Shown here one piece after another: positions 31,901-39,963 of a stretch of 64,000 nucleotides of DNA. The notes beneath the pieces are model-generated. The model was not told where the DNA came from. It was given only the letters and a program-made list of their open reading frames with translations, and made no database searches. The position numbers and the translations under genes were made by a program. Each line of letters starts with the position of its first letter. Position 1 is the first letter of the stretch. This DNA comes from Pyropia yezoensis (taxonomy: Eukaryota; Rhodophyta; Bangiophyceae; Bangiales; Bangiaceae), in assembly GCA_009829735.1 (NCBI GenBank), contig CM020619.1, forward strand, positions 12,391,777 to 12,455,776. Direction: 5' to 3'.

Positions 31901-32431
31901 CATGACAAACCGCCCATCTGGGCCGGCCTTGCGTCCTGCTTCAGCCGACGCTGAGAAGAAGCCCTCCTTCTCCCACCACTGGTACCAGGCAGACTCGACG
32001 GCACGTGGCTGGTAGGCCGCCGCCATAGGCGCGTCCATCCGCTTCTTCTCCCCCACGGGGGTGTCGTTGACAAACGACGCCGCATCGGCCGCATCCTTCG
32101 CAGCCAGGGACGCAATCTTTTTGGCAGCCCGCCCGCCGCCGCCCCCCTTCTTGGCAGCCCCCTTGTCCGCCGCCTTGCCGCCCGCGTCGGGGGCAGAGGC
32201 GGCTGCGTCGGCGCGGGCGGCCTTGCGGCGGGCAACGTCGGCCAGCTTGGCCAGCTTCTTTTGGCGTGACCGCGGCAGCGCCGCACGCTGCTCCTCCGTC
32301 ATTTTCAGGTACTCGTCCAGCTCCACGACCGGTGCAGCCGCGGGGGCGGCTGCAGCCGCCCCGTTGGCGTCGCCAGTTGACGCAGCGTCGACGGCGGCGG
32401 CCGCCGACGGCACCTCTGCATCGACGGCCAT
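28922..32431 (-). CDS. VARS: Valyl-tRNA synthetase
   Basis: A class Ia aminoacyl-tRNA synthetase that charges tRNA-Val and edits misactivated threonine. 1,169 residues from ATG at 32429-32431. After an Ala-rich, Lys-rich N-terminal extension (about 1-130) come the catalytic motif PPPNVTGSLHLGH (HIGH-type signature), the CP1 editing domain (VVATTRLETMLADVAVAVHP, GAVKITPAHDANDFE), DTWFSSGLFPFSSFGWP, the second signature GRKMSKSLGNVVDP, the anticodon-binding helical domain, and a C-terminal coiled-coil arm (LTAAAAEKRALADKTRARV; ERLAKYDEEVATMEQLAERM), which is typical of ValRS. Length fits eukaryotic ValRS (about 1,000-1,260). No introns inside the coding region. An in-frame upstream extension to 32581 starts only with GTG, so organelle dual targeting by that leader is not supported as it stands; an upstream exon is possible. 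Confidence 0.97.
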   Translation of the reverse strand: MAVDAEVPSAAAAVDAASTGDANGAAAAAPAAAPVVELDEYLKMTEEQRAALPRSRQKKLAKLADVARRKAARADAAASAPDAGGKAADKGAAKKGGGGGRAAKKIASLAAKDAADAASFVNDTPVGEKKRMDAPMAAAYQPRAVESAWYQWWEKEGFFSASAEAGRKAGPDGRFVMVIPPPNVTGSLHLGHTLMAAVEDTLTRWHRMHGRVALYVPGVDHAGIATQAVVEKKLMREQGITRHDLGRTAFVEEVWKWKEQFGSQICSQLRRVGSSLDWSREQFTLSPKLSHAVTEAFFRLYNMRDGKTGERLVYRKKRLVHWCCKLRTALSSIEVDSVEIPGRTLRAVPDHDEPVEFGVLTNFAYRFVPDPAAAEGELTELVVATTRLETMLADVAVAVHPDDTRYAHLVGRRLQHPFADRTIPVIADGILVKMGFGTGAVKITPAHDANDFECGQRNGLPAFSLLDDDGRFNAEHGAEFAGMRRYEARVAVEKALEAKGLLRGKEPNKMVLSVCSRTGDVIEPRLLPQWYVNCGGMALRAVAAMKTDSEEDAAAAVKAAREAGVSGDLHAGELDIQPKSFRSTWTSWLTEIHPWCISRQLWWGHRIPAYHVLLPGLTDEVMVVGRDEAEARAALPEQLAEAAAAGNEGAAALVASGGLSPEALAAVELKQDEDVLDTWFSSGLFPFSSFGWPNEEADSEMDAFYPTTLLETGHDIIFFWVARMVMFGQTLTGRLPFSTVFLHPMVRDKHGRKMSKSLGNVVDPLQVIEGSTLEGMLAKVAGSNVAPAEMARATDATRAEFPAGIPECGADALRFGLLAYLVQTRDVNLDVGRVVGYRNFCNKLWNATRFALAKLGDDFVPSADGLAAARAANVTADAWILSRLDAAVAAVNAAFATYAFADAVSAAYNFWLYDLCDVYLELAKRVISGTDADDAARVAATRHVLYECLDVGLRLLHPMMPFVTEELYQRLPGAAARSVPSIMVAPFPVSRDGWQSPAAEAAMDTVTTLVHACRSLKASYSLPPSARPDVVVVTSGGDGGTPPPTVETDYVAALAGLGTVSATVATDDAPAAVAPGSAVAVVSDTLAVHVQLSGLVDFAVEVAKLTAAAAEKRALADKTRARVAAPAYAAKVPERQRAADAERLAKYDEEVATMEQLAERMRSMMGGHA

Positions 32432-32882
32432 GATGACCAGCTGCAGACACCGGGCTTGGAACAGGCGAAGTCCCTGAGAAGGAGGCGCAGTCCTCAACGC
32501 TGCCTCCTTACCTAGCGCCGTCGACGGCCGCGCTGAGGATACACTGACGTGGCGAGTATTTGCGCGCAAACCACTGGTCACAAACTTACTGTACAGTACA
32601 GCATGAGTGACGTGGGTTGCCGTCAGTGCGTTCGAACTTTGTTAAGTACACTTTTCGAATTATGGGATCACTGACCATGATCAACTCCTCTTCAGCGGGC
32701 GGCGGTAGTCGGGGACCAGTAAGACGAGCGCATCCGCATCCATGTGCTACACGCTCCCCTCTCAGGCAGCGCTACTGCTTTGACAGACGACACCATCTGT
32801 CAGTCTCAGCTGTCTACCTCATTCTTGTTTGTTCGCTCCTGAACTCTTTCCCTCCTGAACTCTTTCCCTCCATCCCCTCTTC
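32432..32882. promoter_or_regulatory. Shared divergent promoter region of ValRS and RRP41
   Basis: 451 bp separate the start codons of two housekeeping genes on opposite strands. It contains an ACTGTACAGTACAG motif (32588-32601) and a pyrimidine-rich tract with a repeated CTCCTGAACTCTTTCC (32836-32870) just before the RRP41 start. On the minus strand CA/GTAAGT (near 32593-32600) and GTGTCTGCAG (near 32442-32451) could flank a leader intron of ValRS. Promoter role is inferred from gene orientation. Confidence 0.5.
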
Positions 32883-33734
32883 ATGGCTTCTTCGGGCGCC
32901 AAGAAGAAAGGCGGCATTGGCATCCGGGGCCCTGAGCACCTGTCACTGGGTGGCCTACGCGCCGACGGCCGGTTGCCCGCAGAGGCGCGGACAATGGTCA
33001 TCTCCCTGGGTGTCCTTCCACATGCTGATGGCTCTGCGGCCATCCGTCAAGGCAACACCTGGGTGCTCGCGTCGGTGAGTGGGCCCCACGATGAGCGCGG
33101 CGGTGGCGGTGGTGGGGGTGCTGGCGGCAGCGGCGGCGGCACCACGACGACTGCCACTGGTGTTCCACAAGGAGCCCACACCGAAGACGCTGGCCTCGTC
33201 CGCTGTACCGTCACCACCGCCCGTTTTTCCACCCCTGCCGGCCGCAAGCCGTCCGTCCGTAGCGGCGGGGACATTGCCGATGCGGTGGCGTCGACGTTTA
33301 CCGCGGTGGCCTTAACGGGCCTCTTTGGCCGCTCCATCGTGGACGTGCACGTGCAGGTACTGGTTGATGATGGCTGCGTGCGTTCCGCGGCGATCAACGC
33401 CACGGCTGCCGCTCTGGCCGATGCGGGAGTGGCCATGACGGACCTGGTGGCGGGCTGTGGGGTGGCCTTTGTGGGCGGGGTGGCACTCGTGGACCCGACA
33501 GCCGCCGAGACGGGGGGGGGGGAGGGGGGGGGGGGGCTGACGGCGGTCGTGGCGGTGGGCAGCGGGGATGTGGTCAGCGCCGACGTGGACGGCAAGATGG
33601 CCAGTGTGGGTGTGCTCGCCGAGGGGCTCGACGCCGCGAGCGTGGGGGCGGAGCAGGCGGCGTTTGCGATGAGGGAAGCGCTGCGGAAGTACACTCTGGG
33701 CTTGATAGACGCGCGGGGGCACGTTGCTTTTTAA
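32883..33734 (+). CDS. RRP41: Exosome complex component RRP41 (RNase PH fold)
   Basis: RRP41/EXOSC4 is one of the six RNase PH-like ring subunits of the RNA exosome, acting in 3'-5' RNA processing and decay in nucleus and cytosol. 283 residues from ATG at 32883. Family features in order: LRADGRLPAEARTM, the strand LPHADGSAAIRQGNTWVLASV with GPHDER, a Gly/Ser/Thr insertion (about residues 69-92), CTVTTARFSTPAGRKPS, DIADAVASTFTAVALTGLFG, VDVHVQVLVDDGCVRSAAINA, and ALADAGVAMTDLVAGC.VAFVGGVALVDPTA. The overall order and the VDVHVQVL.DDG and INA.A.ALADAG segments fit RRP41 better than RRP42, RRP43, RRP45 or MTR3. The Gly insertion is coded by an imperfect GGC/GGT tract and is probably a surface loop. 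Convergent with the next gene; stops are about 190 bp apart. Confidence 0.9.
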   Translation: MASSGAKKKGGIGIRGPEHLSLGGLRADGRLPAEARTMVISLGVLPHADGSAAIRQGNTWVLASVSGPHDERGGGGGGGAGGSGGGTTTTATGVPQGAHTEDAGLVRCTVTTARFSTPAGRKPSVRSGGDIADAVASTFTAVALTGLFGRSIVDVHVQVLVDDGCVRSAAINATAAALADAGVAMTDLVAGCGVAFVGGVALVDPTAAETGGGEGGGGLTAVVAVGSGDVVSADVDGKMASVGVLAEGLDAASVGAEQAAFAMREALRKYTLGLIDARGHVAF

Positions 33735-33923
33735 GGAGGGGCGGCAGTTGGGGGCCGGGGAAAAGACGTGGACCGCATCCAGCCGCGGTAATTGAAGACG
33801 TGAGCCCAAAGTCTTGACAAGAAACCCGACGGCACTGACACACACTCGCAAACCGCAATAAAAATGGGCAGAAAACTAGAGAGTTGACGGCTCAGACCCA
33901 GTCGACAGGCAGGCTCACCTACA

Positions 33924-36099
33924 TCACATGGAGTAGGCCTGCGCAAACGTGTCTGGGTTGATCTTGTTCTTCTCCTCCACAGCGTGGCCCATGACAAACT
34001 CCTCCACCCGGTCCACGTCCTTACTGCTGCCAACAAACAGGGGCACGCTCATTTCAAACGACCACGCCGACAGCTCCAGCAGCGGGCGCTTGCCAACACT
34101 CGCCCGCCCGCCCGCCTGCCGCGCGACAAACGCCAGCGGGGCAGCCTCGGTGAGGTAACGCGCAAGGTCCGCCTTTTGCGGTCCCGGCAGCATCAGAATG
34201 CCCCCCCCAGTGAGCACCGAGTGGAAATTGGCCACCAAGTTGCCATTGTGGCGGAACACTTTGGTGGATCCTGGAGCCTCCAGCTCCGCCACGTACTCCG
34301 CGACACCCTCCACCACGTGCGGCAGCACCGCTGTATCCACAGAGTAGATGCGGCCCTCGTCGGGAGTGTGGATGTGCTGCGACGACAGCACAAAATGACC
34401 GCTAATGGTGTCCAGGGTGAACAGGTGGACGCCATAACCCATTGAGAAAACCAAGAAGGTCGATGCCCCAAACATGCAATACCCTGCTGCGACCTGCTCG
34501 TAGCCGGGACGCTGGAGCAGGTCCGCCGAGTCGCCCTCCTTGCCTGGCGCGGATTTCCGGTAGTAGACCGAAAAGGTGGAGCCCAGCGACGCACCAGGCA
34601 CACCCATCAGCGGGTTGAACACGACAATGTAGTTGCCGACGTCGGTGCCCGCCTCCAGCTCCATCACTTCGTTGGTCAGACTTGAAAAGATAAGGCAACA
34701 CAGACCCGACGACGCCAGGGACGCGTGGATCTGTTGGTTGGAAAACGCGGCAAGCGCAGAAAACTGGGCGTTCGGAGCATCGCACAGCTGCGCGCGCACG
34801 CACTTGTACGCAACGCCAAGCTCAGTAATGAGCAGAGACAGGTCATTGGAGCCATGGGGGAACTTGCGCTGCAGCTCAGTACAGAAGCGCTTGATCGTCA
34901 CCATAGGTCGGATTGCGTCCAGGTCGGGGTCGTCGTCCCGGTCGAATGACGGCGGAGGGATGTGCGCGGTCATGTCCGCCAAGGAGGACGTCTTACGCAG
35001 AGACATTGCCGCCGCGTTGGCTCCACGAGCAGCCGCCGACGCGGCCGTCGCATCTACGTCGCGCTGAATAAGAGCCGACGCGTCCTCCACCGACATGTAC
35101 GCAGGAACCGCCGACAGAGTGGTGTTGGCACAGTCATGGTTCTTGTGACTCACCTGGCCAGTGATCAGCTTGCGCCAAGCCTGGTGGCACTCTTCGATAA
35201 TCTCCAGTGCGTAGTGCGCCGGCTGCACTTGCTCCCGGAACGCGAACACATTGTGTGCCTTCCCGTCCGGCACCTTGTACGTACGAAACCATGAGAATGT
35301 CGCGTGGAGGAGGCCGGGGAGGACACGGTAGAGATCGTCAATGTCGTTCATCTCCGACGCCAGCCGGTCGTTGATGTCCACCACAATGACTTTCCAGTCC
35401 ATTTCCCCCTCGTCGATCATGCCGAGGACGCCCAGTACCTTGACCTGCTTCACTTCCCCAACCGTCGCAGCAGCCTTCCCAATCTCACAAACATCCAGAG
35501 GGTCCCCGTCGCCAAGAGCTCCCGTCTCCATGTGCACCTGGGACGGGTCCTCCCAGGTTTGCGGGAAACAGCCATAATTCCTGAACAGGGAAGCAACATT
35601 GGAGAGATGGGAGGACGCCCACGGCGGTCGCAGAGAGGCAACAGACGTACAGAGTCAGCACAAGGGCCGTCACAGAGTAAATGGCCAGCAAACAGAGGTG
35701 TCACGGAGACCAGCGGCAAATGCAGACCAGAGGCCCTCAAGCACACGACCAACCGACTCAACCCGTAACGCACCAAATGTAGCCCTTGTACGGGAAGACG
35801 TTGTGTACGAAGCGCTTCTTCCCCTTCTTCTCATCCTGCACAATGGGCGCCAGCGGGGCCTTCGTCTTCAGCTCCAGCTTAGCGTTGGTCCACCGCGGAA
35901 TTTCCACCACCATGTTGAACACATTCTTCTTCTTGTCTGCATACAGCGGGATGTCGTGCAGAGGGTTCACAGGTCCAAAGCCCTCCTTGTTGTAGTAAAT
36001 GCGGAAATCCCCGGTATCCGCGTCGGACGGATCCCGCACCTCCGTCAGCGTGTAGATGCCATCGCCCGTCTCAACCGCCCCCAGGTCCGAGCCTCCCAT
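33924..36099 (-). CDS. Fusion of soluble family I inorganic pyrophosphatase with a degenerate fructose-1,6-bisphosphatase domain (two exons)
   Basis: Exon 1 is 36099-35774 and exon 2 is 35580-33924; donor TTG/GTGCGT and acceptor TTCAG/GAAT give 660 residues. Residues 1-about 275 are a eukaryotic soluble pyrophosphatase (PPi to 2 Pi): [20 protein letters not shown], the splice-restored [16 protein letters not shown], the metal signature [18 protein letters not shown] and [10 protein letters not shown], with all usual catalytic Asp/Glu/Lys/Tyr present. A Ser/Ala linker (about 276-345) leads into an FBPase-like domain (about 345-650): [49 protein letters not shown] and [14 protein letters not shown]. 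There the metal site is lost: the family DPLDG reads NPLMG, the SEE before it reads SSL, and the SND reads SNQ. So this half is probably a non-catalytic sensor or scaffold. No targeting peptide is seen, so the cytosol is likely. I recall no described example of this fusion. Confidence 0.93.
35581..35773 (-). other. Intron in the pyrophosphatase domain
   Basis: 193 bp, GTGCGT donor and TTCAG acceptor on the minus strand. Removing it rebuilds the conserved [17 protein letters not shown] segment of family I pyrophosphatases, which neither exon encodes alone. Confidence 0.92.
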
Positions 36100-36718
36100 C
36101 GTGGTGTGATCGCTGGTCGCCTACTACACTCGTCCCTAAGTCTGTCCGGAGAGCGCTGCTCACCGCTACCAGCCTCTACTGCCGTGCGTGCCGGCGGCGG
36201 CTGTGGCGGTGGCGGTGACAGTGGAGACGACGCGGATGGCCAAGGCTGGCGATGCCGCCAAGACCCCTGTGTGGCTCAGGCACGCACTACTCAGTCCGTG
36301 TGGGGTGGAGAGGCTCTCCGCTTTACACAACCGACAGCGTCAGATCCCGACCTGAGGCCACAAATGTGTCTGAATGTGAACAATTCACGTCGTTGTGATT
36401 CAGAGAGCTGAAAAGCTCATTTCGAACACAATTTCTCTTTGTTCGAAACGCACACTTAACTGGCTCTGTCATACCTCCAAGTCCGGCAGGGCGCACGTGG
36501 GAAACACGCCGACCTTCAACCAGCCGGGCCCGATCCGGGCCCTCGTATTTAGAAGGGTGGCCACACAGCGGCCGGTGTCGCCGTCCGCGCTCTCGCTGGC
36601 TCCCGTTGCACGCCAACCCGCCATCGCTCACACTGCCCCGCCGTTCCCGCCCGCGTCTTGTTGCCAGAGCTGCTGGGCAGGCACCGTCCGTGGTGAGCCC
36701 TGCAACCCTGCCGCCGAG
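36100..36718. promoter_or_regulatory. Shared divergent promoter region of the pyrophosphatase fusion and VDAC
   Basis: 619 bp between oppositely oriented start codons. The stretch 36360-36470 is lower in GC than the flanks (GTGAACAATTCACG palindrome at about 36376-36389; TTCGAACACAATTTC). No standard element is assigned; the regulatory role follows from orientation. Confidence 0.45.
36376..36389. promoter_or_regulatory. Palindrome GTGAACAATTCACG in the divergent promoter
   Basis: Near-perfect dyad (GTGAA.AATTCAC) in the 619-bp spacer between two divergent genes. It could bind a dimeric factor; this is inference from symmetry only. Confidence 0.25.
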
Positions 36719-37936
36719 ATGTTCGTCTACGGGGACCTTGGCAAGGCTGCCAAGAGTGCGTTGATGTGTGGATCTTGCTGCGTACTGCGCAGTGTCGGGG
36801 GCCGCGTTTTGAGGGGTTTACGCGCTTGTCGCCGCTGCGGGTTTTTTCCGGCGTCAGCAGTGCAGTGTGAGTGGCGATCCGGTTTCACCCTGGTCGTGTG
36901 TACCTGTGAAGGTGCATTGAACCGCCCGGTGACCTTGATGGAGCCAGCTCGGGCACTAATACTGACGGTGGCGTGTTGATTATTGCACTTCCATCCTCTT
37001 TTGGCCGATGACCCTCCACTCGATGTGATTCACTGGTCTGGTCACCCCATCGGACTATGTGCGGTACTGCCGTGGGTTGATGAATCAATCTTGGCCCCTC
37101 GCCCCCTGACCACCTCTACGCCTTGGTTTCCACAACCGATAGAGCTGCTGACGGACAACTACACCTCGGATCAGAAGCTGACCTTCAAGACCACAACTGC
37201 CCAGAAGGTGACCTACACCGTCACTGGTGTGCAGGATGCGGACACCAACCTGATTGCCGGGGATGTGTCCATGAAGATGGGCGTGGCTGGCCACGCAGTT
37301 ACCACTAAGCTGTTTACTTCTGGCAAGCTGACGTCTGAGGTGACGCTCGACCGCCTCGGCGTGGAGGGCCTGTCTGTCAAGGTTCTGGGTGCGCTCTCCG
37401 ATTCGGGTGCTGCGTCTGCTGGGGCCAGCGCGGAGTGGAACACGCCGTCGGTTTCGGCGACGGTTGCGTCGGACCTGTCGTCCAAGCCCACTCTGCGGGC
37501 GACGGCGGTGGCGGGTCACGGCGGCGTCTATGTGGGCGGCGAGACGGCGTACGATACGGCGAAGAACGAGACTACCGTCGCGGATCTTTCCGTGAGCTAC
37601 GCGGACCGCTTCGAGTCGGAGATTAATGTGCAGCTCCTGAAGAAGGGCACGCGCGCTCTGCTGAGCTATGGCCACGAGGCTGCCCCGGGCTTTGCTGTTG
37701 CTGCCCAGTACGCGTATGACCTGAAGTCTCACGAGAGCGTGCTGACGGCGGGCACAAACACGCTGCTGGCCGATGGGGGGTCCTTCAAGGTCAAGGTCGA
37801 TTCGCTGGGCCTGCTGTCGGTGGCGCTGAAGCACACGCTGCACACCAACACGACGCTGGTGCTGAGCACGAGCGTGGACCTCAAGTCGGAGGTGAAGCAG
37901 ACGTCCAAGGTTGGGATTGCCCTCTGTATTGAATAG
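36719..37936 (+). CDS. VDAC: Voltage-dependent anion channel (mitochondrial outer-membrane porin), two exons
   Basis: VDAC is the 19-strand beta-barrel that passes metabolites across the mitochondrial outer membrane. Exon 1 is 36719-36755 (MFVYGDLGKAAK plus one base) and exon 2 is 37143-37936; the GTGCGT donor and GATAG acceptor give 276 residues, the normal family length. Exon 1 supplies the amphipathic N-terminal helix motif (Y.DLGK.AK), then LLTDNYTSDQKLTF with alternating polar and hydrophobic strands throughout, VSASVASDL-like strands, DRFESEINVQLLKKGTRALL, and the C-terminal beta-signal SKVGIALCIE used for insertion by SAM. Ser/Thr-rich composition and lower GC than the neighbouring repeats are normal for this family. 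Starting inside exon 2 would remove the helix, so the spliced model is preferred. Confidence 0.93.
36756..37142 (+). other. Intron of the VDAC gene
   Basis: 387 bp, AAGA/GTGCGT donor and ACCGATAG/AGCTG acceptor; phase 1. Splicing joins the N-terminal helix codons to the barrel and gives the standard length. Confidence 0.85.
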
Positions 37937-39963
37937 TGTGCGTGCGTGTTTGTGGCTTTATTCCCTCCTCTCTCCCCCCAATTCCCCCCCCCCCCTCTTT
38001 AGATGCCGTCGCGCAACCCCATTCTTTTTTTGTTTGTTGTGATGGCGCTGCTATATGGGCCAGAGTCTTTTGCACCCTCTTCGCTCGTCAATTCTCCCCG
38101 CCTGTCCTGTCGGCCAGCCTGCGCCGCCCGTTGTTCGCTTCCCTCCTCGGATACCACCAGCGGCACCCAGTATGTCACCAAAATCCATCATTCGGTCGGC
38201 GGGAGTTGGTGGCGGGGCCTGCCGCGGCCCTCCCGCTGCGGTCGCCTGCCCGCCTGCCGCGGCGTCGTCTGCTCAGGTGTACACAGGTGCGCAACGGGGC
38301 CTGTCTGCGCCTCCGTAGTCTGGAGGCCACCGCGTCAATGCGGGTGCGCAAGCGCGTGGCCGCGTGGGACTCACCGCGTGTGGGCACTTCGGGCGCCCAC
38401 ATCCCACGGGGCAGGTACCGTTTGCACAAACTTGTAAGACCGCCGACGGCTCCTCTTGCCCAGGCACACTTCAGAGGGGCCTTTTTGCGGTCATCTGGCT
38501 TTGTGCCCCGCAAAGCAGCATGAAGCACGGGCGATGAAATATAGCAACAATGCGCACAGAAGTGAGGAGCTCATAGCACATCTGATGGTGTTTGGCACGG
38601 GTGTATACATTCTGCAGTCAGACTGGCCTCAGGCGCCGGTGTGTGTCACTATATATCGCGCGGCCTTCATCCCTCTCTCTGGGTGTGGTTGCCTGGGGTT
38701 CTCAGTCAATGAGGCGAGTGTGTTTGACCCAGAAGACCGCTCTAAATCGAGCCTGTGCCTCGTCTGCAATCGATGATATCATATGTAGTGCAGCAGAGGA
38801 AGTCAAACACCCAACGTCATTGAAGCATCGTCGGTCACCACCCAAGTACATATTTGCATGGACATTCCCATCTGCAAAGCTTGCTGATCCAACTGCGCGC
38901 GGCGCTTGGACGGGCGGTCCACCGCGACCCCCTCGGCAGACCCCGCAGCGGCACCTACAGCCGACTGTCGGGCCTGCGGCGTCCCCCGCCCTCACCCCCA
39001 TCCCCACCCCCTCCCCTTCTCCCCCCACACCCCCCGCTGCGGGCGCCGCCGCCGCCACCGTCAGTGGCCAGCCTGGCCGGCCGGCCGCCGCCTCTGCGGC
39101 AGCGGCTGCTTCCGGCGGGCGACGGCTGCCGACGCGCCGCGCCGCCATGCCGTTGGCAGCCGCAGCGGGACACGCCCCCGCGGCTGCCGCGGCAAGTAGG
39201 CCAGACGCGGTAACCGGTGGTGCCGGGGGCGTCGGCGGTGGCGGCGGCGGCGGCGGCGTCATCGTCGGCGGCGGCGGCGTCGGCGGCGTCGGCGACGGCG
39301 GCAGCAGCGGCTGCGTCGGCGGCAGCGGCGCGCGGCCACTGGCGGTGGCACCCGCGGGCGCCCGCGGTATGGTCGCCGCTCCCCCCCCCCGCCCTCCTCC
39401 CGGCTTTGGCTCCCTTCACCCCCCCCCACTCTATTATCCAGGCGCTCCCCCCCCCGCCTCTCCCCACCCCAGCAGCGGCGACATGGCGCCCCGCTCACCT
39501 CTGCCCGCGTCTGCGCCCGTGGCGTCCCCACCACCCCCCCGCCGCCGTCAACGGGGCGGCGCCACTTGAACACTCTCCGCGGCCGGCCGACCCCCCCGCG
39601 GGTAGCGGCCGCCGCCCTGCCCGGCGGTGCGTCCTGGACGGCGTCAACCACCCATCGCACGGACCGCGTGGGGTGTACCCCCTGTCCTCCCCCCGCCCCG
39701 CCTCTCTGGGCCTGCCGTCTCTTTTTCCGTCTTGTCTCAACAAAGGCGGGCGTAGGTGCACTCGTTCCCTCGCTCCCTGGACCACTCCCACCCCTCCCAA
39801 CCCCCGAGCCTTGTCTCCCTCTGCCCAAACTCCTCGCTCCCTGCCTTGCCCTTCCCCCCTACCCGCGTTCCCCCTTGGTCGCTCCCCCCTCGTCGGTGAG
39901 AGCCGGCGGCTACCGTCTCGCTGGTGATCACCCCATCAGTTGCCGCTCCATTCACACCCCACG
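37937..39963. other. Intergenic region between VDAC and the carrier gene
   Basis: The first 900 bp have balanced composition. A frame at 38003-38437 begins with a signal-peptide-like segment, but it overlaps the probable VDAC 3' UTR and is not called. 38860-39570 is a Pro/Ala/Gly-rich plus-strand frame of uncertain status. The rest is C-rich. The promoter of the carrier gene should be in the last few hundred bases. Confidence 0.4.

Noticed and set aside
32432..32581. 50-codon in-frame N-terminal extension of ValRS resembling a mitochondrial presequence
   Set aside because: The extension begins only with GTG and has no in-frame ATG before the annotated start, so I use the ATG at 32431 and treat a spliced leader as a separate hypothesis.
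38003..38437. Plus-strand frame starting with a signal-peptide-like segment and Cys-rich tail
   Set aside because: It starts 66 bp after the VDAC stop, most likely in its 3' UTR, and the tail has random-looking Arg/Pro/Cys composition.
38592..39569. Plus-strand Pro/Ala/Gly-rich frame of 325 codons
   Set aside because: Composition follows the local triplet repeats, other frames are equally open, and no domain is visible. RNA evidence would be needed.
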